Shown here: positions 1 through 9,222 of the stretch, piece by piece
How the letters are laid out: each line of letters begins with the position of its first letter
How positions within the stretch are numbered: the first letter of the stretch is position 1
DNA from: Leptothoe kymatousa TAU-MAC 1615
GTDB lineage: Bacteria; Cyanobacteriota; Cyanobacteriia; Phormidesmidales; Phormidesmidaceae
Length of the DNA: 64,000 bases
Assembly: GCF_018739865.1 (NCBI RefSeq)
Contig: NZ_JADOER010000010.1
Span: forward strand, 62,001-126,000
Direction: 5' to 3'
Notes under the pieces: model-generated
What the model saw: only the letters and a program-made list of their open reading frames with translations
What the model was told of the DNA's origin: nothing
The model's database searches: none
Translations under genes and position numbers: made by a program

Positions 1-3000
1 TGCGACTAGCTGATCGGCGTTAACAAAGTTATCGGGTAGTTCGTCTAGGGCTTGGGTTTGTTCAAAGTCGGCGTTTAGGTCAATGGTGCCCGACCGACCG
101 GATTGGGAGCTGGCGCTGATATCGCTGATGCCGTTAGCGCGCAGCTCAGGTGTGGTGAGGTCTGTTTGTTGTTTTGGGCCAAAGATGCCTGCGGCATTGA
201 TTTGGATATTGCCGCCGTCGCCGCCGATGGCATTGGCGATGATGTCGCTGTTTTCGGCTGGGATGACGACGAGGGAACTGGCATTGAGGTTGATGTTGCC
301 GCCGCTGCCGCTGCCAGGTGTAGCGCTGGTGGATTCGGCGTTGATAAAGCTGCCTCGGCGGAGAATGATGCTTCGGTCTACGTCGAAATTAATGTTGCCG
401 CCCCCTTCAATGGAGGCAGTTTGGGTAGACAGTTCAACGCCATCGTCTAGGAGGACTGAGTTGGCGGTAATGTTGAGATTGCCTGCGGAGCCGGTGTTGG
501 TGCCGAGGCTTTCGGTGGTGAGTTCCCCTGGGCCTTGAATGGTGAGGGTGCGATCGCTTCTAATAATTAAGTCACCTCCATTTTTCTGACTGTTTGTAAG
601 AGTATTAATCGAACCGTTCTCTGCTAAAACTACATTGAGATCAGTATCAGGATTAGACTGTAGGCGTAAAACGCCAGCGGTACCATTACCATCAGTACGA
701 GTTGTCACAGATGCGCCATTGCGCAAAGAGAGATTACTAGCTGTAATTGAAACCCCTCCACTATCGCCAACCGCACCTTCTCCCACTTGACTATCAATAG
801 AAGAATCGGTTCCATCCACCGTGACATTGCCTGTGACCAAAATTTCGACCTGACCTGAGTTGCCCTCTCCAAAGGTACTCGCACCGACTTGTGAATTATC
901 TTGAACAGAAAGATTGCTTGCTATAATTGAAACTCCTCCACTATCACCAAGAGCATCTCCGTCTACTCGACTGTCTATAAAGGAGTTGTTTCCACTAACT
1001 AAAATGTCACCTGTAGCTAAAATCTCGACTTGACCTGAGTTGCCATTACCAAAAGTACTTGCGCTGACAATCGCATTATTTTGAACAGAGAGATTGTTGG
1101 TTTTAATCGATACACCCTCACTATTACCAACCCCACGTCGAATTACTTCACTACCAATAAAAGAATTGTTTCCATCAACGATGATGTCGCCTATGGCTGT
1201 AATTTCAACTCGTCCTGAATTGCCTACTCCACCAGCATTCGTGCTAATAGCCCCTCCATTGAGTATGTGGAGATCGTTCGTTGTAATTGACACACCTCCG
1301 CTGTCTCCAACCGCACGTCGTAATACTTCACTTCCGATGCCAGAGTCGGCCCCATCAACTATGATATTGCCTGTAGCTACAATTTCAATCTGCCCCGAGT
1401 TGCCATTGCTAAAGGTATTTGTACTAACTTGTGCATTATTTTGAACAAAAAGATTGTTCGTTGTAATTGACACACCTTGACTATTGCCAACGGCACCTGG
1501 AATTACTTCACTAACAATAAAAGAGCCAGTCCCATCAATTATGGTATCTCCTGTTGCTGTAATCTTAACCTGCCCTGAGTCCCCCTCTCCACCAGTACTT
1601 GCAGTGACGACTGCGTTGTTTTGGACAGATAGATTGTTCGTTGTAATTGACACACCTCCACTATTGCCGACCGCTTCTAGTGAGCCTACTTCACTGGTGA
1701 TTCCAGAATTAATTCCATCAACTGTGGTATTGCCTGTAGCTAGAATCTCAATCTGACCAGAATTACCCTTGCTAAAAGTACTCGCACTGACTACTGCCGC
1801 GTTTTCGACCAATAAGTTGTTGGCTACAAGCAAGATACCTCCACTATTGCCAACCGCACTTCCGCCTACTTGACTGTCAATGAAAGAACCAATGCCACTA
1901 ACCGTGATATCGCCTCTGGCTACAATTTTAACCTGACCTGAGTTGCCCTCTCCAAAGGTACTCGAACTGAGTATCGCTGCATCAAGCACAGACAGATTGT
2001 TAGTTATAATTGAGATCCCTTCACTATCGCCAATTGCACCTCGAACCACTTCACTACCAATAAAGGAGTTAGTTCCCTCGACTATAGTATTACCTGTGGC
2101 TGTGATCTTAACCTGACCTGCGTTACCCTGCCCACTTGTATTACCACTGACTTGTGCACTGTTGCGGACGGAAAGATTGTTGGTTGTAATCGAAACACCC
2201 CCACTGTCGCCAACGGCATTTGAGCCTATTTCACTGCCAATAAAAGAATCAGTCCCATCAACTATAGTGTCATGTGTGGCCGTAATTTCAACTTTCCCCG
2301 CGTTGCCATTACCAAAGGTGCTTGTAATTATGGCTGCACCACTTTGGACAGAAAGATTGTTGGTTATGATTGAAATACCTTCACTATCGCCTACTGCTCC
2401 TTCGCCTACCGTGCTACCGATGCCAGAACCGCTCCCATCAACCGTGATATTTCCTGTGGCGGCAATATCAACCTGACCCGCTTTGCCATTACCAAAAGTA
2501 CTCGAATTTACTGTTGCACCATTTTGGATAGAAAGATTGTTGGTTGTAATCGAAACACCCCCACTATCTCCAAAAGCATTTGAGCCTACTTGACTGATAA
2601 TAAAAGCATTAGCCCCATCGACGATAATGTCATTTGCCGCTAAAATTTTAACTTGTCCTGAATTTCCTTCATCAGCAGTAATTGCACCAACAACACCGTT
2701 GTTTCTGATTAATAAGTCATAGGTGGTGATATTCATATCTCCTCCCTCTGGACTAGGACTAAAAGCTACACTGTTCAGAACTTGTCCTGCTTCTACTAGA
2801 ATAAAGTTACCGTCCACTTGGGGCGTCTCTAAAACAATATCCCCACCTCCAAACTGTCTTAAACGAGCACCAAGTACCCCAATAACGGAAGCTCGCAGTC
2901 TTAGTTGATTCTCACTAAACAAATTTATATCATCTTCAACAAGAATAACATTTGTTGCTTCCAGGGTCAGATCATTCAACGCCAACAATGCCTCAACAGT

Positions 3001-4164
3001 TCCCGGCGTCAAATGACTGTTCTGCCCTTCATCTTCCAACGCGCCATACAAAAAATCAGCCAATACCCCATCCGTCTGCTCCACCGTCGTAAATCCCGCA
3101 TCAGGTGTCTCCGCAATCAAAATATTCACCGGATCCAACAACAGTTGCCCGGACTCTCCCGCCACCGCCTGAGTATTCACCACCCCACCAAAATCCAACA
3201 CCGCCAGCCCCGACACCTCAACAAATCCACCATCGCCACCCTGGGGTCCCCCCTGGGCCCTAATCTCCCCCAAAAACTGCGTGGCATTATCCGCCCACAC
3301 AATCACCCGACCCCCATCGCCAGTCTCCAACGCATCCGCCGCAATCACCACATCGGCCCCCACCGTGGTCCGCTCCGCCGTGGTTCCCTGCCCCTGGTAG
3401 TCCCCACCAATCAACACCGTGCCGCCGCCGTCCGCACCCGACACATCCACCGTCGCCTGGTCCACTAAACCCACCAGGTCCCCTAAAACCTGCACCGTCC
3501 CCCTCGGCGCAGACAAGGCTCCATCGCTGAGCACCGTCGCCCCAAATAGCGTCAGTGTTTCGCCGCTACCCACCGATAAATCGCCGCTATTGCTGATATC
3601 CCCCAACCCGGTTTGTAGTCCAGTTTGTAAATGATTAAAAAATGTCACCGTTGGGTCCACCGTCAGCAAACGACTGCTGCTTGGCTCAGTGGCACTAAAT
3701 ACGCCGTCACCTAAGGAGATTGCCTCTGCCGTTGAAGCGTAAAACGAACCGTTCACATCCAGCGTTGCCGCTTCCCCAAAAACAATGCCATTGGGGTTGA
3801 GTAAAAATAAATTAGCGTCCCCCTGCACCCCCAGTCGTCCTAAAATAGTGGATGGGTTGTCCCCCGTTACCCGCGTCAAAATTGACTCGACGGCTGCCGG
3901 GTTGGCAAAGTACACACTGCTGCTTTCTGGGACGTTAAACTCCCAGAAACTATGGAATAGGTTGCTGTCTCGGATGGCTCCGCCTGCGACAAGTTGGGTG
4001 AGGGGATCTAGGCTGTTGAGCAATGAACTTTCGGCACCGAGGGTATTGTCGGGGATGGGTGGGCCATCGGCCCGAACCTCTTGATTAAAGGGCATTCCCA
4101 CCATCAGGCAGGCACTTAGCAAGCAAGGACCGAGCCGTCCATTCCCCTTGATGTTATTGTTCAT
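1..4164 (-). CDS. Filamentous-haemagglutinin-type TPS exoprotein, C-terminus cut by window edge
   Basis: The frame stays open on the minus strand from an ATG at 4164 to the left edge, at least 1388 codons. The N-terminus has a short signal-like stretch. It is followed by the features of a two-partner-secretion haemagglutination-activity domain: a segment reading LFHSFWEFNVP, then ANLFLLNPNGIVFG at about residues 110-130. This domain normally guides the protein through a TpsB outer-membrane pore, and none is encoded here. The middle is a strict 60-residue repeat (see 721-2700). The last visible residues (ELPDNFVNADQLVA) resemble the conserved segment close to the C-terminus of cyanobacterial members, so perhaps 100-150 residues are missing; that estimate is inference. 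Probable role is a secreted or surface-attached beta-helical adhesin. The family call is firm, the function is not. Confidence 0.88.
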   Translation of the reverse strand, partial: MNNNIKGNGRLGPCLLSACLMVGMPFNQEVRADGPPIPDNTLGAESSLLNSLDPLTQLVAGGAIRDSNLFHSFWEFNVPESSSVYFANPAAVESILTRVTGDNPSTILGRLGVQGDANLFLLNPNGIVFGEAATLDVNGSFYASTAEAISLGDGVFSATEPSSSRLLTVDPTVTFFNHLQTGLQTGLGDISNSGDLSVGSGETLTLFGATVLSDGALSAPRGTVQVLGDLVGLVDQATVDVSGADGGGTVLIGGDYQGQGTTAERTTVGADVVIAADALETGDGGRVIVWADNATQFLGEIRAQGGPQGGDGGFVEVSGLAVLDFGGVVNTQAVAGESGQLLLDPVNILIAETPDAGFTTVEQTDGVLADFLYGALEDEGQNSHLTPGTVEALLALNDLTLEATNVILVEDDINLFSENQLRLRASVIGVLGARLRQFGGGDIVLETPQVDGNFILVEAGQVLNSVAFSPSPEGGDMNITTYDLLIRNNGVVGAITADEGNSGQVKILAANDIIVDGANAFIISQVGSNAFGDSGGVSITTNNLSIQNGATVNSSTFGNGKAGQVDIAATGNITVDGSGSGIGSTVGEGAVGDSEGISIITNNLSVQSGAAIITSTFGNGNAGKVEITATHDTIVDGTDSFIGSEIGSNAVGDSGGVSITTNNLSVRNSAQVSGNTSGQGNAGQVKITATGNTIVEGTNSFIGSEVVRGAIGDSEGISIITNNLSVLDAAILSSSTFGEGNSGQVKIVARGDITVSGIGSFIDSQVGGSAVGNSGGILLVANNLLVENAAVVSASTFSKGNSGQIEILATGNTTVDGINSGITSEVGSLEAVGNSGGVSITTNNLSVQNNAVVTASTGGEGDSGQVKITATGDTIIDGTGSFIVSEVIPGAVGNSQGVSITTNNLFVQNNAQVSTNTFSNGNSGQIEIVATGNIIVDGADSGIGSEVLRRAVGDSGGVSITTNDLHILNGGAISTNAGGVGNSGRVEITAIGDIIVDGNNSFIGSEVIRRGVGNSEGVSIKTNNLSVQNNAIVSASTFGNGNSGQVEILATGDILVSGNNSFIDSRVDGDALGDSGGVSIIASNLSVQDNSQVGASTFGEGNSGQVEILVTGNVTVDGTDSSIDSQVGEGAVGDSGGVSITASNLSLRNGASVTTRTDGNGTAGVLRLQSNPDTDLNVVLAENGSINTLTNSQKNGGDLIIRSDRTLTIQGPGELTTESLGTNTGSAGNLNITANSVLLDDGVELSTQTASIEGGGNINFDVDRSIILRRGSFINAESTSATPGSGSGGNINLNASSLVVIPAENSDIIANAIGGDGGNIQINAAGIFGPKQQTDLTTPELRANGISDISASSQSGRSGTIDLNADFEQTQALDELPDNFVNADQLVA
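721..2700 (-). repeat. Eleven tandem 180-bp units inside the TPS exoprotein gene
   Basis: Units recur at exactly 180 bp (60 codons), with equivalent positions near 721, 901, 1081, 1261, 1441, 1621, 1801, 1981, 2161, 2341 and 2521 and a degraded twelfth near 2701. On the coding strand each unit reads roughly GDSGGVSITTNNLSIQN, then a variable stretch, then GQVDIAATGNITVDG. No indel is apparent across the array although the bases have diverged. This suggests each unit builds a fixed number of beta-helix turns and that length is under selection. Confidence 0.85.
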
Positions 4165-4471
4165 CACCGCACACCCTTGACAGACTTAAATCTTGTTTAG
4201 GTCCAAGTTCTTAAAAGACCAATTTTGGTCAATATACCACCGCATTTCTTCCCATTGCTGAAAAATGCTGAAGTATTACGGTTTGGAAAGTCTTGGGGGG
4301 CCGTCCCCCGCTCGGCGATGCCCCAATCTGGCCAGGGTATGGCTGGGGCTGCTGTAACGGTGATGGTTAGTGGTTTTTTCTCTGGTGCCGTGATATCTTG
4401 AAGCCCTTGATACACCTAATTTTTTGAGTGTATTTGTCGGGTTTCGATAACGCTCTCAGGTTTTCTGCGCA
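4165..4471. other. Divergent intergenic region between TPS gene and site-2 protease
   Basis: This 307-bp gap must carry the promoters of the leftward TPS gene and the rightward protease gene. It contains a G/C-rich inverted repeat at 4295-4309 (G-run, CCGT, C-run). A 72-codon open frame on the minus strand (4197-4415) shows no recognisable protein character and is not called a gene. Confidence 0.5.
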
Positions 4472-5959
4472 ATGGTAACGGTCCTAATTTTATTAGCTGC
4501 AGTTGGCATTCTGGTTTGGGGATTTATTCGCGCCCGTCCCGATGGCAAACTGGGCATGTATGCTTGGCTGCAGTCGGTGGTGCTGATGGTGCCCTGGCTC
4601 GCCTTTTTTGGGTTGTTTACCTTTGGCATTTATTTGAATATTGCCTGGGTACTCACCCTGGTGGTGCTGTCCACTGGCATCTATATATATTTGGGCCGAC
4701 AGCTACGGGCCTTGGCCGAAGCTGCCCCCCGACCCACCGTTGTGGAAACCGTTGCCACAGCTACAGTAGAGTCTTCTGGGGATGCCGCTGAGCCCGAGGG
4801 CGACAGCGGCGAAGCGGCCGAAGGTAAGACCGAACCTAAGATTCCGCCGGTGATCCCCCCTGAGGATCTGGCTGAGATTGAATCTATTTTTGGGGTGGAT
4901 ACGTTTTTTCGGACGGAAACGGTGCCCTATCGGTTGGGGGTATTTTTTAAGGGCAATCTGCGGGGGGAACCGGAGGCTACGGTTAAGGCCCTGACTGCCC
5001 AGTTAGAAAATCGGTTTGACGATCGCTACCGGTTGTTTTTGATTAACGGCCCTGAAGATCGGCCCGCCGTGATTGTGCTGCCCAGTGAGATGGATCCGAA
5101 ACCGGCCACGGTGCCCCAGAGGATTTTGGTGGTGGCCCTTGCGATCTCAACATTTATCACCAGCCTGGAAACCGGTGCCCTGCTCAAAGACTTTAGCCTG
5201 TTCGATAACCCACAACGCTGGACTGAGGTACTGCCCACCGCCCTATCTGTGATGGCCATCCTCGGGGTGCACGAAATCGGCCACTGGTGGCAGGCCAACC
5301 GCCACAACATTAAGCTGGGCCTCCCCTTTACGTTGCCCGCCTGGCAGATCGGCTCTTTCGGTGCCCTTACCCGGTTTGAGTCCATTCTGCCAAATCGCTC
5401 TGTCTTATTTGACATTGCCTTTGCCGGTCCCGCCGCCGGGGGCCTGCTTTCCCTGGCCATGCTCATCGTGGGGCTAATGCTGTCCCACCCTGGCAGTCCC
5501 TATCAGCTACCGGTGGAGTTTTTCCAAGAATCTGTGCTGGTGGGTGCCTTAGCCCGCACGGTGCTGGGGGATACCTTACAAACCGTCGATTTTGTTGATG
5601 TGGACCCGCTGGTGCTCATGGGCTGGCTGGGGCTGGTGATTACGGCCCTAAACGTGATGCCCGCTGGTAAGTTGGACGGTGGTCGCATTGTCCAGGCCAT
5701 CTATGGTCGCAAAACCCTGGGTCGCACCACCGCCGTTACCCTGGTGGTGCTCACCCTAATTGCCCTGGCCAATCCCTTGGCCCTCTACTGGGCGGCGTTG
5801 ATTCTGTTTTTGCAACGGGGCGACGAACGGCCCTGCATCGACGACCTGAGCGAACCGGACGATGCCCGAGCGGCCCTAGCCCTGCTGATCTTGTTTTTGA
5901 TGTTGGCCACCCTGCTGCCGTTGACGCCCAGCCTGGCAGGGCGATTGGGAATTGGGTAG
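4472..5959 (+). CDS. Site-2 protease family (M50) membrane metalloprotease, EGY-like
   Basis: A 495-residue multi-pass membrane protein. The zinc-binding motif HEIGH is at residues 267-271, and the second conserved site NVMPAGKLDGG ends near residue 404, with the metal-ligand Asp at 402. The segments GSFGALTRFESILPNR and FDIAFAGPAAGG match the cyanobacterial/plastid EGY subgroup of intramembrane proteases. Two hydrophobic segments lie at the N-terminus, then an acidic E/P-rich linker (about 95-130) and a soluble domain before the catalytic membrane core. Family members cleave substrates within the membrane, for example anti-sigma factors; the substrate here is unknown. The gene stands alone and converges on the TonB-like gene. 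Confidence 0.9.
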   Translation: MVTVLILLAAVGILVWGFIRARPDGKLGMYAWLQSVVLMVPWLAFFGLFTFGIYLNIAWVLTLVVLSTGIYIYLGRQLRALAEAAPRPTVVETVATATVESSGDAAEPEGDSGEAAEGKTEPKIPPVIPPEDLAEIESIFGVDTFFRTETVPYRLGVFFKGNLRGEPEATVKALTAQLENRFDDRYRLFLINGPEDRPAVIVLPSEMDPKPATVPQRILVVALAISTFITSLETGALLKDFSLFDNPQRWTEVLPTALSVMAILGVHEIGHWWQANRHNIKLGLPFTLPAWQIGSFGALTRFESILPNRSVLFDIAFAGPAAGGLLSLAMLIVGLMLSHPGSPYQLPVEFFQESVLVGALARTVLGDTLQTVDFVDVDPLVLMGWLGLVITALNVMPAGKLDGGRIVQAIYGRKTLGRTTAVTLVVLTLIALANPLALYWAALILFLQRGDERPCIDDLSEPDDARAALALLILFLMLATLLPLTPSLAGRLGIG

Positions 5960-6001
5960 GTGTGAATTCTGAATTCTCAAGCTTCCGGCTTCCCAAGTCG
6001 C

Positions 6002-6832
6002 CTAAGCCCGATACCTTAACAGAGCGGCCACATTGCAAGCTTCGTAATCTACCTTGATGTTAAACGTATAGCCTTTGGGTTCTCCGGGCGTATGGTGGGG
6101 GGCATAATCCGCCGCTTGTGCCATTTCTAGGGCCTTGGCATCGAGGACCTCGTAGCCTGTGCTGTTTAGCAGTTGGGGATCTCCCATGAGTGCCCCATCG
6201 GCATCGACGTTAACCATAACGCTGACCGCATCGCCTGGCTGGTCGGGCAGACAGTCCTGGAGCGGCACCACGATGGACGATAGGGTGCCCTCCAATGCCC
6301 TCAGCGGCAATGGAAAACTGCCAGTCTGTTGAAAAATTTCCGTTAGTCGATTGGTGGTCACCCCATTACCCATGCGGGTGCCATCAAAGTTGCTATAGCT
6401 ATCCCGCGTGGCGATGCGGTCATCTAGGGTGGGTGGTTCAGGCGGTGGCAGCGTGTTGTCCTCTTCGGGCAGTTGGCCAACTGCGGGTTCGGGCTCGGTT
6501 TCCGGCTCGGGCTCTAGGTACTCTAGAATTTCCGGCTCCGTGACAATAATTTCTTCGACGATGGCCACCTCCGTCGGTGGACCCTCCGGCGGCAGTTCCA
6601 GGGGGGCTTCTTCCGGCGGTTCTGGTAGGGGCAGCGCGTCGGACGGCCCCGTTGCCAATTTTGGCAATGTGACCACCTGGATTACCTTGGGTTCCACCAG
6701 TTCCGTCTTTTCGGGTTCTTCTTCTACCAGCCTGGGCATTGGTAGGGCCAGCACCAAACCATGTAAGCCAATGGATGTGAGCACCAAGGGCGTTAGCCAA
6801 CGATTTAGTTTTGATAGATAGGACTTGGCCAT
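6002..6832 (-). CDS. TonB-like energy-transducer protein
   Basis: The 276-residue product has one N-terminal membrane anchor (about residues 13-31). A long periplasmic spacer rich in Pro and Glu follows (about 35-130, with runs such as EPEPETEPEP). The C-terminal domain contains the TonB-type signature STGYEVLDAKALEMAQ followed by a short beta-rich end. This is the order of TonB: inner-membrane anchor, rigid Pro-rich span, receptor-contacting domain. TonB with ExbB/ExbD normally powers outer-membrane transporters, but neither partner nor a receptor is in the window. It could instead be one of the TonB-C-domain proteins of unknown role. It ends 42 bp from the oppositely oriented protease gene. 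Confidence 0.75.
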   Translation of the reverse strand: MAKSYLSKLNRWLTPLVLTSIGLHGLVLALPMPRLVEEEPEKTELVEPKVIQVVTLPKLATGPSDALPLPEPPEEAPLELPPEGPPTEVAIVEEIIVTEPEILEYLEPEPETEPEPAVGQLPEEDNTLPPPEPPTLDDRIATRDSYSNFDGTRMGNGVTTNRLTEIFQQTGSFPLPLRALEGTLSSIVVPLQDCLPDQPGDAVSVMVNVDADGALMGDPQLLNSTGYEVLDAKALEMAQAADYAPHHTPGEPKGYTFNIKVDYEACNVAALLRYRA

Positions 6833-7389
6833 GGAGTGACGCAGGAACAGGATTTTGCTGTAGTTACTAATTAAGGCAACAACATTAACGTTTGGCTAAA
6901 AGAAATTAGGACGCTGTTTTTTTCTGGGAGAAGGCGATCTTTTACTTCGGTGAAAAAGACTGTCACATTTAATCATTCCTTGTAGATTTCAGAATTAGCG
7001 ATGGCTTTAGACAATTTTTTAATTGGGTTGAGGAATCATAGGGACGTTTGCCATAGGAATTCGGAGTTTGGAATTCGGAAAGAGTGTCCTTGCTGACTTC
7101 TGACTTCCGACTTAACTTAACTCCTGCTTATCTAATTAAGACTTTAATTAGTTTGGTGCAGTTCCTTTATTGTTCCCTTAACTTAACCAGTTCCTGGCTC
7201 AATTTCATTGATATGGTTCACTAATTGGCTACTATCTATGGGCTATTAAGGAACTACTTCACGGTTTAAGCCTAAAAAGCTTGTTAAGCCATGATTTGAA
7301 TGCACAAGACTATGATTTTAATTTTTAACAAGCCCTAGACTGAAATCAGCCAAATAAACCTGATCTTCAGCAACTTTCAGGAATCTGCC
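6833..7389. other. Intergenic region with one copy of a dispersed repeat
   Basis: Divergent region of 557 bp between the TonB-like gene and the metallophosphoesterase gene. It holds a short direct repeat of GGAATTCGGA (near 7056-7079), an AT-rich stretch, and a dispersed repeat copy at 7240-7336. No convincing coding frame is present. Confidence 0.6.
7240..7336 (+). repeat. Dispersed ~98-bp repeat, copy A
   Basis: This copy shares its length and most of its bases with 30301-30398 (same orientation) and 21761-21859 (opposite orientation). Shared blocks include TTCACGGTTTAA, CTTGTTAAGCCATG and TTTTTAACAAGCCCT. The internal GGCTTGTTAAGCC-like block and the terminal TTAACAAGCC are inverted with respect to each other, so a folded transcript is possible. 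It lies 53 bp upstream of the metallophosphoesterase start. Confidence 0.8.
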
Positions 7390-9222
7390 ATGGCTTCAGC
7401 CAACCCCGGCCCCCATCACGTTAATTCAAAGATCGGCACATTAGTCGTCCTAGGCCTATTGTTTTGCCTCGGTGTGGTGTTATTTGTGCAGCTATCCACC
7501 CATCCACCGGAGGCCACTGTGGCACCGTCATCTATGCCCGCATCAGAAAATTTTCTCACCGATCCTTTTTTGCAGGCCCCCACCGAAAACTCGGTGCGGG
7601 TGGTGTGGTTTACCGAATTTGAGGGTAGTGACCACAGCGTTACCTACGGCCCTGCTGAAACCGTAGTGGCGGCCAACACCACCCAGCTGAGCCGCACCCG
7701 CGAAGATGCCCAGTCCCATACGGCCACGGCCTACGAGCAGGTGACTCTCCGGCCCATCTGGCGCCATGAGGCCGAAATTACTGGACTGCGGCCTGGTTTG
7801 GACATGGCCTATTTTGTTACGAGCACCGGCCCCTCCGGTGAGATGTTGCGCAGTGATGCCTTTCGCCTTAGCGCTACGCCCCCCGCCGGTCAGGGACTGA
7901 AAATTTTGCTAACCTCCGACCACCAGCTGATGCCGATGACGGCGGCCAACTTGCAAAAAGTAGAAGAAACCATGGGCCAGGTGGATGGTGTGTTTTTTGC
8001 GGGGGATTTGGTCAATGTTCCCGACCGGGCCTCCGAATGGTTTGACGATAGCCGGGGTGGGGCCTTTTTTCCCTGCCTCCAGGGGCGGGGCTCCTACACC
8101 CTAGAAAAAGACGGCACCGCCACCACCTACAAAGGCGGGCGCATTATCCAATCGGCTCCGCTGTTCACCGCCCTGGGCAACCACGAAGTGATGGGGCGCC
8201 ATAGCACCACCGCCGCCCTCAACGACCAATTTAACGACCCGGTGCCCTGGGCGGCGGCCAATGGCCTTTATGGGCAGTATGCCGAGGCCTTTAACCCCGC
8301 CAAGACCGCTGAGGGCAAACGTCGCTGGCTCAAAAACAACTCCTTTAACATCGACACCTATAACGAGATTTTGTCGTTGCCCAAAGCGGCCCGGGACCAG
8401 GGCCAAACCCAGCGCTACTATGCCACCACCTATGGCGATGTGAGGCTGGTGTCGCTATATGTCACTCAGATTTGGCGTATGTACACCGTGGATGGGGAGA
8501 CGCGGGGACGCTATCAGGAGCGCACCGCAGATTTGAACAATCCTAAAAACTGGGGCCACGGTCAGTTTATTTTTGAAAGTATTGAACCCGGCAGCCCCCA
8601 GTATGAATGGCTGAAAAAAGAGCTGGCCAGCGACGACTTTAAACAAGCTAAATACAAAGTTGTTATGCTGCACCATCCGCCCCATACCCTGGGGGGCAAT
8701 GTGGTACCTGCCTTTACCACGCCGGTGCCGGTTTACGATCAGGATGGGGATGGCAATCTTGTGGGCATTCGCTACGAATATCCCAAGGACGACGACCACA
8801 TTGTTAAATATCTGTTGCCATTGCTGGAAAAATCTGACACCGATCTGGTTTTCTATGGCCACTCCCACCTTTGGAATCGGTTTGAAAGCGACAGCGGGCT
8901 GCAGTTTTTGGAATCGTCTAACGTGGGCAACAGCTATGGGGCGCACCTAGGCAACAACCCCAGGCCCGTGCCAGAAGATAGCCGCTATACGGAAACCTAT
9001 GCCGCCACCGGCGACCCCAACGGTCTGAGGCCGGTGGTGCCCACCCTTGCCCCCCTCACCGACGATGCGGGGCAGCCCCTGCCCTATATCGCCAGCAACG
9101 ACATTACGGCATTTTCCATTTTGGATACGGGGGCGGGCACCGTTAGTAGCTATTACTTTGATACCCGCAAGCCCCAGTCGGATGTGGTGAAGTTTGATGA
9201 GTTTAGGATTGGCCAGCCATGA
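7390..9222 (+). CDS. Exported calcineurin-like metallophosphoesterase with N-terminal Fn3-like domain
   Basis: The product has 610 residues. An N-terminal hydrophobic segment (about 18-36) is a signal or anchor. A fibronectin-III-like domain follows (about 55-160, with ENSVRVVWFTEFEG), as in purple acid phosphatases. The metallophosphoesterase blocks are TSDHQL (Asp177), GDLVNV (Asp206), GNHE (264-266), HHPPH (from 428) and GHSH (490-493). The first block has D-H-Q where the common motif is D-x-H, so the metal set may differ. Likely role is hydrolysis of phosphate esters outside the cytoplasm, perhaps for phosphate scavenging; this is inferred from the family. The stop overlaps the next start by ATGA, implying translational coupling. 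Confidence 0.88.
   Translation: MASANPGPHHVNSKIGTLVVLGLLFCLGVVLFVQLSTHPPEATVAPSSMPASENFLTDPFLQAPTENSVRVVWFTEFEGSDHSVTYGPAETVVAANTTQLSRTREDAQSHTATAYEQVTLRPIWRHEAEITGLRPGLDMAYFVTSTGPSGEMLRSDAFRLSATPPAGQGLKILLTSDHQLMPMTAANLQKVEETMGQVDGVFFAGDLVNVPDRASEWFDDSRGGAFFPCLQGRGSYTLEKDGTATTYKGGRIIQSAPLFTALGNHEVMGRHSTTAALNDQFNDPVPWAAANGLYGQYAEAFNPAKTAEGKRRWLKNNSFNIDTYNEILSLPKAARDQGQTQRYYATTYGDVRLVSLYVTQIWRMYTVDGETRGRYQERTADLNNPKNWGHGQFIFESIEPGSPQYEWLKKELASDDFKQAKYKVVMLHHPPHTLGGNVVPAFTTPVPVYDQDGDGNLVGIRYEYPKDDDHIVKYLLPLLEKSDTDLVFYGHSHLWNRFESDSGLQFLESSNVGNSYGAHLGNNPRPVPEDSRYTETYAATGDPNGLRPVVPTLAPLTDDAGQPLPYIASNDITAFSILDTGAGTVSSYYFDTRKPQSDVVKFDEFRIGQP

Noticed and set aside
721..2700. Regular repeats considered as CRISPR or satellite DNA
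   Set aside because: They are coding, in frame and 180 bp long; they belong to the exoprotein.
2905..3468. 187-codon plus-strand frame
   Set aside because: Antisense to the TPS exoprotein gene; composition is Arg/Gln/His-rich and unlike a real protein.
4197..4415. 72-codon minus-strand frame in the divergent spacer
   Set aside because: No RBS, no protein-like pattern, and it occupies the region expected to hold promoters.
6408..6821. 137-codon plus-strand frame rich in Gly and Ser
   Set aside because: Antisense of the Pro/Glu-rich spacer of the TonB-like gene.
8455..8946. 163-codon minus-strand frame
   Set aside because: Antisense to the metallophosphoesterase, whose catalytic motifs fix the true frame.
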